Below are positions 23,625 to 35,386 of a DNA stretch of 64,000 nt, in pieces. Made by a program: the position numbers and the translations under genes. The notes below the pieces were generated by a model. That model saw only the letters and a list, made by a program, of their open reading frames with translations, had not been told where the DNA came from and made no database searches. Origin of the DNA: Mangifera indica (lineage: Eukaryota; Streptophyta; Magnoliopsida; Sapindales; Anacardiaceae); contig NC_058144.1 in the NCBI RefSeq assembly GCF_011075055.1, positions 10,382,138-10,446,137 on the forward strand, written 5' to 3'. Numbering within the stretch: position 1 is the stretch's first letter; every line of letters begins with the position of its first letter.

Positions 23625-25512
23625 ATGGCATGGAGGTATTGCTACGGAGATGTGCTGCCCTTCACAGCCATGGTGTCAATGGAATGTGTAAACGTCGGCT
23701 TAAATACACTCTTCAAAGCAGCAACTTTACAGGGCATGAGTTACCGTGTTTTTGTTGTCTATTCTTATGCAATTGCCGCTCTTGTTCTTCTTCCTTTTCC
23801 GTTCTTCTCTTACAGGTAACTACTCTTCATATCTTTCCTCATTCATTTTTGTTTGCTTCTTTTTTTTTTTTTTCCAGTCACGAGCAACATGTTTTATTCT
23901 TCTATTTATCTGCAGATCAACAGTTCTCCCTCCACTCACCTTCCCTATACTTTGTAAAATTGGTCTTCTTGGACTTATTGGGTATGTAACTTCTTTTGTA
24001 AAGGGTTGTATAAATTTGTGATAACATTGAAATTAACTGATTGGTTGTGGGGAGCAGGAGTTCATCCCAGATCTTGGGTTACACAGGAATCAGTTTCAGC
24101 TCTCCTACACTTGCTTCAGCAATCAGCAATCTCACTCCAGCTTTTACGTTCATTCTTGCCATCCTTTTCAGGTTTATTTAATTACAATTACATAATTATC
24201 CTCTCTTTATTCGGCTTGTGAATGCTTTTGGGTCTGGTAAAAGCAGAAAGGCGAAGTTCCAACACTCATCAATTTGCATGTTTACTTGCTTTATCTTCTT
24301 ATGCTTCATCTTTTGAAATTCTCTGTTACATGCCTTTAAGCTTTCTCCAATAATTGCAGAATTCCCTGTAATACCATTGTTGCTATTTGTACAATGAATG
24401 TAAACATTTCACCAGAAATTTGAAGAATGGTTCTGTTTATTTATTTATTTATTTTGTTTCTTCTATATGGACCGCCGTCGCTTTTGTTATTCCCATCTCA
24501 TTTCTTTTTCATTGGTTTAAATGCGTGAAAAGGATGGAGAAACTAGCTTGCCGAAAAACAAGTAGTCAGGCTAAAGTACTGGGCACTTTTGTATCAATAG
24601 GTGGAGCGTTTTTGGTGACCCTCTATAAGGGCCCTCCAATTTTTATGGTTTCATCACCAGCTGTTCCTCTTGCTCAACCTCAATCTTTACACTTATCAAA
24701 TTCCAATTGGGCCATCGGTGGCCTTTTCCTCACAGCCGAGTATATTCTAGTGCCACTATGGTACATTGTTCAGGTTAGTATTCAGTAGCGAGGCATTTTC
24801 GGAAATTGTTAAAATTGAAGGGACTTGATTCACTTGAAGGATTGATTTTGAACTTGGTGATTCTGTTAACAGACGCAAATAATTAAGGAGTATCCGGCAG
24901 AGCTGACAGTAGTATTCTTCTATAATTTATGCGTAAGCTTCATTGCAGCTATTGTTGGATTGATAGCAGAAAGGGATTCCAGTGCCTGGAAAGTGAGGCC
25001 TAATGTAGCACTAGCCTCCATTGTGTGCTCGGTAAGAAACTTTGAAGAGCCAAAACTTCTCTTTTGAATTTCTTAATGGTGCCCTGATTGTGAATTTTAG
25101 GGACTCTTTGGATCATGCATGAACAATACTATACACACATGGGCGCTGCACCGGAAGGGGCCAGTCTTTGTAGCAATGTTCAAGCCCCTATCAATCGCTA
25201 TTGCAGTTGCAATGGGTGTGATGTTTCTCAGAGATACGCTGTATCTTGGAAGGTATACTTACACTCAGAATTAATAAAGTGTTCACTGAAGATGAGTTTC
25301 AAGAAGGAAATCTGAAATGGTGTACCTAACTACTAATACTCTTGTTTTGTAGTCTTATCGGAGCATCCATAATCTCTATTGGGTTCTATACTGTAATGTG
25401 GGGAAAGGCAAAAGAAGAAATCGGCGAAGAATGTACTGGTTGTAGCCTCAAATCACAAGAAGCTGCACATAAAGTCCCTTTACTGCAAAACAATAAAAAC
25501 GATCTTGTGTAG
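23625..25512 (+). CDS. WAT1-related (UMAMIT) transporter 3
   Basis: This is the third and most canonical member of the array, a polytopic plasma-membrane or tonoplast transporter of the EamA/UMAMIT family. Exons are 23625-23815, 23916-23981, 24058-24171, 24533-24773, 24873-25031, 25101-25252 and 25353-25512 (TAG), giving 360 residues. Exon 1 reads [20 protein letters not shown], the classic family start. Exon 3 has [20 protein letters not shown], exon 4 [18 protein letters not shown] and [12 protein letters not shown], exon 6 [20 protein letters not shown], and exon 7 [13 protein letters not shown] followed by a soluble tail with PLLQ. Exon lengths match gene 1 closely. The proximal promoter was altered by insertion of element H, which may make its expression differ from the paralogues. 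Substrate is unknown. Confidence 0.94.
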
Positions 25513-26785
25513 AGCAAATAAATGTTAATGAAAGAAAATATAATATGAATAGTGCTCAACATCTCCACTGCCAAATATGGATTCTTAGCACAGCAGGATG
25601 TAACATAATTTAGAAGGGTTAGTATGTCACATGAATCCATCTCCTGTGCTACCCATTTCTTACAAAGACATCAAAAAATGAAATATATGTTAGATCAAGG
25701 ATTAATTACACTTCTTAATTAAGGGCTGGCGATATATAGAATTTATTTCTTAAGAAGAAAGAATGTTACACAACCACCAAATCGAAAAGCTAGCCGGAGA
25801 TGTACTCCTCTTAGACTTAAAAGCATCTGACAGAAAACAGAGTTTGATACAAAAATGCCAACCCAAAAACAGGTTTTATATCAGTGGCTACAAGAATCAT
25901 ACAAAATTTAGCAACAGAAAAGAGCATTGCCATGTCTATAGGAAATTGGCCTATAACTAGAATTATTGTATATTATCTTGTAAATTTGCCAGTGAAGGTA
26001 TTACAAGGAGATGATACCTCACACATGGTTTTTGCCTGAAGATTAAATTACCAAACTACCAGGCCAGGAAGCTTTTCAGTTATCACATGAAAGCAAATTG
26101 AGAGTAATTAGAACACTATACTGTGGAGAAAAACAAGGCAGGAGACAACAACATATCATACATAGATAAGACAATTTTGGTCAGGAAATCCTCATATTGA
26201 CATAAATTCAGCTGAGGAAGTATAATAAAATTTTTTTTCCTGCAAAACAGCAATAACACGTGGTATTTAGTAAACCACATCAAAAATTTCAATTGGAAAT
26301 AATGGTAAAAAGAGCAAAGTCAAACCATAATCAGCTTGACCTGCTGTTAATATTCTAATATTTTCTCTGTACAAGAAGACCAAATCTCTCACATAAATTC
26401 AGCTGAAGAAGAGAATGACAAAAATAAGTCATCAAAAGATGCTTCTACGTTCAGCAAAACCCACAGTCAAATCATCCCAGCTTTCTCCCAATGTATGTAT
26501 TAATGCATGAGTACAAAAACATAAAAAAAAAAAAAAAAAAAATCTCATCCCCTATCAGGAAAACTAACAGCCACAGGGCCACTAGACTCCAGTCCAAAGT
26601 TTACAAAAATATCACATCAAAAGTATATGGTAACAAAGAAATTCTTAACTACCAGGCTTCCGTAATGGCTTGAAGGCCATTAAGTGCGTTTTATTTATGT
26701 CAGGTCTTGGAAAGAGATAAAGTAGTTGATAAAAAAACATACATGAAAGAAAAATAATTTTCTATACCTTAGTTTCAATATTCTC
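25513..26785. other. Convergent intergenic region between WAT1-related 3 and DEG9
   Basis: This holds the 3' ends of two convergent genes. It is AT-rich and noncoding, with a poly-A run near 26523. A short repeated phrase (CACATAAATTCAGCTGA and ACATAAATTCAGCTGA) occurs at about 26391 and 26200. No gene is seen. Confidence 0.4.
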
Positions 26786-29700
26786 TCAAGTTTTGAGGTC
26801 ATCTGACATAGCAGAAGGTATACAATGTGTTGAGAGGATGTCAGAGGTAGCTGCCTTGGCTGTCTTAGTCTGTAGGACCACAATCTGTTCAAAGAATTTG
26901 TATGAGTAAATCGAAGAATATTACAGGGCAGCAGAAAGACACACACATAGAGATAGAGAGAACCTGTTGGTACTCCAGATCAAATTTTAAATATTCATCT
27001 TCACAGCTCTCAACCATGTCAGCTAGGCTTTTAAGATTCCTCACAGGCTTACCATTGAAAGCAAGAACCTAGAAACACAGACAGAGAGAAACTTTAGCAC
27101 ATGGACCAATGTTATTTGTTTCAGTAACATCATGTCATCCAAGAGTTGTATCTCATAATCCCGACCTGAGTATTGACAATTTTTTCGTATCCAATATTGA
27201 TTTCAGCCACAAGCACCTGGCACAGATTTAAGATGTATAGATGAAATTTTTATGCTCTCTTAGAAACTTCTGACAGTCACTTACAATGCACTCTTGTAAA
27301 TTAAAATAATTAAATTTCACATGAAATAAAACATAGCATAATATTGTAAAAAAAAACAAAAAGGAAAGTAGGGGCAAGGCACCAGAGAGAGAGAGAGAGA
27401 GAACCTGAGATATGACAACAACCTGTTCATCCACAGATTGTGCCATTGCGTGTAGAAACTTATCCAACAGTTTGGCTGGAGCATCAAATTCATAATCCTT
27501 TCCATACTGGATAAAAAAGCAAACAAGGGGTAAATTGCACTAATATCAAAAAGCATTTAGATCCACCAACAAAAATTTCTATGGTCTAAGTTGAAACAAA
27601 AAGAAATAAGCTAGCAACAGTTGTGGAAGTAGCAGGTCCTACACATGCAAGCATGTGCACATACACACATAAAGAATTAGAAAGAAACACATGCATCTAC
27701 AGCCAGCTTTTCACAAAAAAAAAAAAAAAAAAAAAAAGAAAGAAAAAAACACAGATAACTAGTGCCAAAACATACCTCAGAATGCAGATACGGAACAGTT
27801 ACAGCTGTAAAGACAAATCCTGCCATTATGTAATAAGAAGGAGGTCGGCCATTGATGTGTGCTGGGATGAGCCGCTTATGAGTCGCAAGTTTTATGTTGA
27901 ATTCTATAACCTCTAAATTGCGGAAAACTTTTACAATAGCAGTATCTCCAGTGTATTTTTGAGAAACAAGGTAACTAAAACTTATGCGCTCCCCATGCCT
28001 GAATGGGACTAATATTAAGTTCAAGAGAGTGTTAGGACACACATTTAGCTCCTAGAAAAGGGATGAATAATTAAACAACACAGAAAGTACCATAGGAGCA
28101 GTAAAACTATATTAAAAAAATGCACATAAACAGTAGACGAGTCGAGAACCCTTCAATTAAAATTATAACTCTGATTACAATATTTAAGTTTCTCAAACAA
28201 AAGGCCACTGAATTAATCAGCATAGATATGGGTGAATTTAAATTAGGCACAAACATCAAGCATTTAATAATTAAACAATTAACTCATCTAAATGAAAAAT
28301 GCAATAACAAGAACAAAACTGCCTGAGACGCAGTGTTAAGGCACTACTTGTGAATCTTGCCTAAGCACCTCCCCGCCTGTGTAAACTATGACACTCAAGT
28401 TTCAGTTTTAGCTGCAGAGCTTTGTTTAGAGCAGTAAATATGTACATATATCAGGAACTTGTCAAAAAGATCTATTGTTTATTTCTTTGAACTATTGACT
28501 TGTGGACAACATTCAAGCAAAAACAATTGCACAATATGTGTTTCCATGAATATGTCATCATATGATCATCATCTCCATGACCTACCCTTACAATGCACAG
28601 AAGAACCTGGTCTTAAATTTCTCCTTTTAAGTATCATTCATATCGAGTCATTTCCTACCTTTTACATATCCTTCTCTAAATTGCTCACATGGACTTTTTT
28701 CCATCTGCACAACATGTTGTCTACTCCATCATGCCAAGTAATACTCTAACTAATATTAGAATATCCAATTTGTTATTTTCACCAGGGTTTTCCACTATGT
28801 AGAATTCTATAGCATCTTTGACTAAATTAATCTAAAAGAATCTTTAACAGCTTCATGCTGGTTACCTCTAAAGGCCAGATTTAAACAACCAATACTTGAC
28901 CATACTCCACTCGAATGGCAAATTATCAATATTTCTTTGCAGCAAAATCTTCAGAAACCAGAAGAGCCATCTATATAAACACTTAAAACGAACAAGATCT
29001 GTCTTAAAAAATGCAGTTCCAGAGGCACATGGTACCCAAAATAAGCATTTCAGAAGAATTCCCTGAAGAACTGTTATGCCAAAAAGACAGTGAGGCAATC
29101 AGGTAACAACAATTAGCAATCACAGGCAACAAAAACGTAACCAACTTCAAAGGAAAAAAGTGTCACTAAATATAAAAGAAAGAGAATTTTCACCTGTTCC
29201 ATCGTTAGCAATATCAATGCCATCAAAGCTAATGATAATATCAGATGGCTTCAGAACCTGAGATTCTGGAGCTGTTGGTTCAATTCTTCTAATTCGAACA
29301 CCTTTTTGATCACATCTCATCCCCATTGACAGACGCAAATCAGGGTTTTCCATCTTCTGCCACTCAACTCCAAGAATGGGGAACCCTAACACATTGGACA
29401 TCAGCTTTGAATTTAGGAATTGAAATGATAAAATATTTCAAAACAATTAAGTCCAAAAAATATATATATATAAAAACAAGAAAGATGTACAATAATTAAA
29501 AAAAAAAAAGAAGCAACAGCTAAAACTTAAGGAACTCTACAAGCAATTATATACCTGTATAATCACCATTTCTGACATAATCTTGAATAAAGTGCATAAT
29601 AACAGGTGTGGGTATCACATAACCTATATTTTCCACATCCTCATGTTTTAGAGATTGAAATGCAATACCAACACATTTGCCCTTATCATTAAATGCAGGT

Positions 29701-31081
29701 CCACCAGAATTTCCAAAATTTATAGCGGCATCTATCTACAAAAGCAAATTGAGAAAAAGGATAACAGTACAATCAATACCGTAAATAGGAATGACTAAAG
29801 CAACCAAAGAATGCTTCTGATCATAGTAACCAACCAACCAATAGAATTAGAATAAATATGATTAAAGAGCAACATCCAAACTAACTTCTCCAGTTGCACC
29901 CAATTCCAAATGTAAATCCCTAAATCCATATTATAGACACAAATATGCATAAACCAAATTCTAAAGTATAACCTGCAGTCCCAGTAGCTCAGTTGACTGT
30001 TGGCAATAAGACAGTATCTCCATGCGCGAAACAACCCCACTTGTCACAGAGATAGTGTCACCCCCAATTGGATACCCCACAACAGTTACAGCGTCTTGGA
30101 GAGCTGGTAAGTCTCCAAACTCTACCGGTGAAACTCCTTCCCAAAACTCATCATCGTTAACAGTCAAAATTGCTGTGTACCACCAAAAAATAAAAAATAA
30201 TACGATCATAAATTAAGCAATTCACAAACTCAAAACAACTTACTACATGTGTAAGAATCATTTTCCCCGTATATAATTTCATAATATTTCAACAATAACT
30301 CCACCACAACTATTGAAACACACAATGAATATGATCATAACAAGTTTCATTCAAGAAATAACTCATACATTGAAATATGAACTATTAGTTTGAACCCATC
30401 AGTTGCGTTTTTCATTATATTCATATACAAAACTTTAATTAAGATTCTTGACACATCATTCTGGAAACCAACAAATTAAGCCAATATGAAAATTCTGTAA
30501 AACCAAATAATAAAATTTTATATACCAATATCACACTCGATCCCAATAGACAAAACAGTGGCCAAGTATTTCCTATCGGAACCTCGCTTTTTCAATTTGA
30601 CTTGTGTATGGTGCTCAACCGAATGTGCATTAGTCAAAACTCTTCTTCCCCCCACAATAAACCCGCTACTACTCGAACTAAACTGCCGTTTCCTCTGCCA
30701 CGGCAACGAAAAATTCGGCTCCGTGTGAACACAGAACACTTTCACGACAGCGTCCATCGACGGCACCACTTTAACTGCCACGCTATCCGACCTCGGGGGC
30801 AATACCGTAATTTCGTTTGCATCTCCATGTCTGCTTCGTTCTGCGGAAGCCAAATGGCCGAAGTTAGAGTTGGAACTGTCAACGTTAATGTTGTTGTTTT
30901 CGTCTTCGGTAAGGGTTCGTCTGGCACGGCCACGTGTGAGACGAGGGGAAGAAGGTTTGTGATGAGTCTCGGCGACGGCGGCGTCGTTTCTGGGAGTGGG
31001 GTTGGTGTATTGATAGTCCATGGTTAAGGTTTCGGTTTCGGCGGGTTTGGGTTTGTGTCGACGTTTTCTTGCTTCCGGCAT
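26786..31081 (-). CDS. DEGP9: DEG9/DegP9-type Deg (HtrA) serine protease
   Basis: This is an ATP-independent trypsin-fold protease with PDZ domains; the Arabidopsis relative acts in the nucleus/nucleolus. Nine exons on the minus strand are 31081-30526, 30172-29973, 29735-29555, 29385-29194, 28008-27776, 27506-27405, 27216-27166, 27068-26964 and 26884-26786 (TGA), giving 572 residues. The N-terminus is basic (RKRRHKPK, residues 6-13; GRARR further on), suiting nuclear import. The catalytic triad is His153 in TNAHSVEH, Asp184 in ECDIAIL, and Ser262 in GNSGGPAF. The PDZ region begins at about residue 313 ([16 protein letters not shown]) and includes [20 protein letters not shown]. The C-terminal part ([24 protein letters not shown]) is specific to this group. 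A Phe precedes GNSGGP where Ser or Pro is usual. ATG 31081 opens the longest frame; a second in-frame ATG lies 20 codons in. Confidence 0.95.
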
Positions 31082-31600
31082 TTTAGAGAGGTTAGGGAAG
31101 GGTTTTACCGGATTCAGGACCTAGGTTCTGCGTATGCTTTCTTCTTCTCAGAGGTGGTGATGAAACGGCAGAGAGAAAGGTTGGAATTGGGCCTGTTGGG
31201 CTTTCTACTTTATGAATGGGTCCATATTCTGTTTACCAGTCTTTCCGTGAAAGACAAAGTTTACCCCTTGTAGGTTTTTTAGCAACTGTAAAATCATCAA
31301 GGGTAAAACAGTCTTTATGTTACTTAGACAGGTTTTCTTTTTTTTTTTCCCCTCTCTTCTCCACTACCTTTTCCGCCACCACTTTCTCCTTTCTAATTTT
31401 CTCCCACAATTTCTTTGTCTCAAATCTACGACCACCACAGCTCCACGTGCACACCACAAATGACAAAAAACTATCATTATCTATTTTAAATATATAAATA
31501 AATATATATTTAATATATATTATTAAATAATTAAATTATTTTAAATTTAAAAAAATAATACTCAATTATATAATAACACATTATATATATTATCAACATA
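31082..31600. other. DEG9 upstream region
   Basis: This is promoter-side DNA of the DEG9-type gene, with a T-run and CCACC-rich segment near 31330-31440, then AT-rich sequence. No bounded element or gene is seen. Confidence 0.4.
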
Positions 31601-31624
31601 TATAAATATAACATTGCTCTTTAT

Positions 31625-32125
31625 ATAAATTAAAGTTTCTAATAAATTCTCACTTATAATTTCAAATAAAATTTATACTCCTTTTAATTTTGTTCTATGG
31701 TCTAAATTGGTAGATGCAATAAATAATAAATGTGTTTCTTTCTAATTTTTTTTAAATTTCTCTTGCATGGATTAATGACCATTTTAAGGGTTTAACATAT
31801 TCATTATAATATTTGCCATGTCCCAATCACACTTAGTTAAAAAATTTGCATTTTTAAGATATTTTTGTTTTGTATTAAAAAATTATGTTATAACTATTTC
31901 ATATTCTTCGCATGACTTCAACAAAAGATATGTTAAGTTCCACCAAATTTTAATATTGGTTTTTGATTTTTATGTTTTAAGTACATTTACTTACACATTT
32001 GATGGTATGTTGTATACGTGTCGAAGATGAGGATATGTAAGTGATGATATGTCTGATTGTACTTATGCGGTATTTTGTCAATCTCATATCTTTTTATGCT
32101 ATTAAATTCATAATATAAAATAATT
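31625..32125 (-). pseudogene. Inverted relic of a hAT transposase region
   Basis: Read on the minus strand, this stretch follows 33620-34290 in order. Matching blocks include TATGGTCTAAATTGGTAGATGCA (complement of 34205-34225), ATTAATGACCATTTTAAGGG (complement near 34025), TATTAAAAAATTATGTTATA, GACTTCAACAAAAGATATGTT, and GTGATGATATGTCTGATTGTAC. It is too decayed to translate. With the right-hand copy it forms a long inverted repeat. Confidence 0.6.
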
Positions 32126-32295
32126 TGCCATTAAACTAATAAATTTAAATAATTAATTATTAACTTAACTACTTTATCATTAATATTAGTACAAATTTTT
32201 AATGAATATAAAATAAATAACTTTATTTTTATAATTACATTTGATAATACCAAAATTAATGTTAGAGTAGCTGAGTTAATGATGAATTATTTAAA

Positions 32296-33598
32296 GGAAA
32301 ATTAAATTAAATGACCATTTTATCATATTATTAAGCAAAAATATCTATTTTTCCTATTCCTAACAAAAATACCCTAATTTTTTTTTTAAAATATCAAAAT
32401 TACTCTTCACCACATCTATATAAATCTTCTCACTCTCACTCTTATTACATACACTTTTCATATCACTTAAACAATCACTCTCACTCTCATTTTTACTTAA
32501 TATCAATTACAACGGGTTCGTTCGGAAGGAAGAAGTTTGTATTTCTGAATTCTAATCGAAAAAAATCAATTCGTGAAAAAAATTATTTATATAAATCTTA
32601 ACTCAGAACTTAATTTTATTTGTTAAATCTAGTTTGTATGTCATGTAAAGAGGGCATTTGGATATTTGATAATAATTTAGAGGTTAAATAAAATGTTAAA
32701 AAAATATAAGGGACATTTTGATATTACACAATATATAAAAAATTTAAATAACATGTTAAGAATAAATAGATATATTGAAATACTCTAACATGTCAACAAT
32801 AAAAAAATCACTCGAAAATTTGAAAAAACAAATCAAAATTTTGAAAACTACATGTTCTTAGAAACAAGAAAACCAAAAAATTGATCTGAAATTTTGTAAT
32901 TATATCATAAAACGTATCTAAAAAAGCATAAAACTAAAAAGACAAATGTCAAATTTGAAAACTACATATCAACAAAGTCCAGCCCGGTCACAAACAAGCT
33001 CAAAATCATAAAAATCGAAAATCCTAAATTTGGTAAAACAAAAAAACTACATAATACACACTGAAACAGTTTAATTTGGGCTTCCAAATTGGGCACAACT
33101 AGCAAAACTAGTTGTTGTTATAGAGCTCGAAATGAGCTTCGCGTTGATATATTACAAGCCCTGTAACTCCTCCCGGATCAAAAGTTATGACTATTCAAAG
33201 TCTGTCTCTTATAAACTCTATAGTTTAAAAAAAGTCAATTTCCACCCAACCCATAGTTTTCACGGACTGCCCCATGGTTAAGTGTAAAATTTTTCACGAA
33301 CCCCATGGATCTCTTTCTCTTCCCCCTCCCCCTAAAATTTTGAAAATGCTAAATTCAAACCCCACCCCCCCCCCCCCCCCCCCCCACCCCCACCCCCACC
33401 CCATTGGGCGTCGCGGGAGACTCATGAGAGATCCGAATTTTTCTTTGAATTTGAACAGTAAATTAGTGGAAAATGTGGGGTTTATATATAAGGACAGTTT
33501 AGTTATTTCCCAAATTGAGGGTATTTTTGCTTAATTCTTAGAGTTTTGGATAATTTTGCTTAACACCTTTTAGTTTTAGGCATTTATTATAATTTCCC
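32296..33598. mobile_element. 1.3-kb MULE-like element with 9-bp target duplication and an empty site elsewhere
   Basis: It starts GGAAAATTAAATTAAATGACC. The complement of its end reads GGGAAATTATAATAAATGCC, so the termini are imperfect inverted repeats. Both subtermini have TTAAGCAAAAATA(T/C)C in inverted order. The 9-mer ttatttaaa flanks it exactly (32287-32295 and 33599-33607). The paralogous segment at 56670-56830 lacks the element and has a single AATCATTTAAATT at the same place, which confirms insertion. The termini differ from the GGCCAAA family. It contains a 21-base C run. Confidence 0.8.
33365..33402. repeat. Poly-C and (CCCCCA)n tract
   Basis: A run of 21 C residues (33365-33385) is followed by CCCCA/CCCCCA units. 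On the minus strand this is a G-rich, quadruplex-prone tract. It lies inside the 1.3-kb element. Confidence 0.85.
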
Positions 33599-33795
33599 TT
33601 ATTTAAATTAACTAGTTTGGTGCCAAATTATTTCATGTTAAGTGTGCTTGTTATATTATGAATTTAATATCACAAAATAATATGAGTTTGATAAAATGTT
33701 ACATAAGTACAATCATATATACATGTCATCACTTGCATTTCCTTATCTCTGACACGCATATAAGCATACTATCAAATATATAAACAAATGGACTT

Positions 33796-33798
<3 letters not shown>

Positions 33799-33847
<49 letters not shown>
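33799..33847. repeat. (TA)n microsatellite
   Basis: This is an uninterrupted TA dinucleotide run of about 49 bases inside the hAT-related segment. It is absent from the paralogous segment at 56.9 kb, where ACATAAAAAAATTAAAA stands instead. Confidence 0.85.
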
Positions 33848-33855
<8 letters not shown>

Positions 33856-34089
33856 GTGAAAATTACGTGAAATTCAACATATCTCTTATTGAAATCATGT
33901 GAAGTATATGAAACAATTATAACATAATTTTTTAATATACAATAAAAAAAATACTGAAAATCTAATTTATTTTATTGAATATGATTGATACATGATCAAT
34001 GCTATAATGAACATGTTAAGACCTCTTAAAATAGTCAATGATCAATGCTCAAAGTTCTGTTTATCCCACAAACCTATTTAATTTTATAT

Positions 34090-34745
34090 TTGATGGTAGA
34101 TATTAGTTTTATTTTTTCATAACATATATTTCATAATGTTTTTAGAGACAACACAAGAGGAATTTTAAAAATGTTGAAAAAAAACACATTAATTATTATT
34201 TGATGCAACTACTATTTTAGACCTAGAGAAAAATTATCAAGAATACAAAATTTATTAGAAGTTATAATTGAAAATTTGTTAGAGCCCTTAAGTTATAAAA
34301 TTGATGACATTCAAAAATTTTTATTTGAAACATATAATGTTTATGAAATTAAATATGGAAAAATGTTACAAACTTTCAAACCACAAGTTAATTCAGATAG
34401 TTTGTCTCAAGTGAGTTACCTATATGGTCTATCATTTGTATAAATAAACAACCGGTAGGTCAAATTTTCAATTATAGTTAGTTTTATTAATTTTGATAAT
34501 TAACCTAAAATTATGAATCAAGAAGGTGATTATTTCAACGTTTTGGTATGGTTGGAAACGCATTAAAACACATATTCTCTATTTTCTATCATGATACGTG
34601 ATCTATTAACATCTCTAATTTTTATTATAACATCAAGATCAATTTTCAGTATAAGTGAATGTGTGTTAAATAATAGATGATCGAACTTATACCTTAATAT
34701 AATCGAGACAATAATATGTATAAAAAAATTAGGTATATGTAGAAT
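34090..34745 (+). pseudogene. hAT transposase relic (copy A)
   Basis: Broken frames follow the C-terminal half of plant hAT transposases (zf-BED/ricesleeper type). Part of the ATILD block is seen near 34204. An I..KI.DI..FL....N.YEIKYGK stretch follows near 34300, and the remains of the dimerisation domain (NQEGD-F-VL, then VEIIMYMKK-like) at 34515-34735. Stops and frameshifts are present. The paralogue at 57230-57815 is slightly better preserved. The relic lies directly upstream of the first DOX gene and was duplicated with it. Confidence 0.65.
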
Positions 34746-35050
34746 TTAAGTTACAAAATCTAGTAACAAAGGATAATTCAAAAACTTGGACATTGAAAAT
34801 GAATAAAAATTATATAGATAAGAATTAGAATTTATATATTTTATAATTACATTTAGTTTTATTATGTCTCAATTATTATTATTTTATTATGTAATCACGA
34901 TATTTTTTTTTGCCATAAGTGCCAGATTTTAATAAAATCTTTGAGGTGCCCTACTTGGTTGAATTAACTTGAAAGTGAATTTAGGTTTAATTGTATATTA
35001 AAATAATAAAAATCAAAATTATGAAAATTAATGGGTGAATCGCCAAAAGC

Positions 35051-35386
35051 CCATGGGTTTGATACATCATTACCCAGGCCCGTTAATTGTGTTTTTTATT
35101 TTTGATGGTATCTAAATCATATATAAAAAATAATTATATATAATTTTATTCAATATTTATTACTCTTCAATCTCTGTCTCTGTCTCTATCTCTATATATA
35201 TAAAGGAATTAAACTTTTAAATAGTTTAAGTTTTCACACGAGTACCCAACTCATTTTTGGAGTCTTGCATTGCATGAGTAACTAACTCCTCTTTGGAGCC
35301 TTGCGCTTGCATGGGCGCCTATATATACATACACACATGAACAATAATTTTCAAAGAGTACATAAAAATTAAATTTGTTTCAAGTA
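35051..35386 (+). promoter_or_regulatory. Promoter region of DOX copy A
   Basis: CTATATATA at 35319-35327 is a good TATA box about 60 bases before the ATG. Just upstream, two degenerate tandem units of about 45 bases read AACTCATTTTTGGAGTCTTG and AACTCCTCTTTGGAGCCTTG. About 1.15 kb that precedes copy B (58.23-59.39 kb) is missing here. Confidence 0.6.

Noticed and set aside
30602..31027. Plus-strand frame of 141 codons
   Set aside because: It is antisense to the first exon of the DEG9-type gene, whose product is clearly recognisable.
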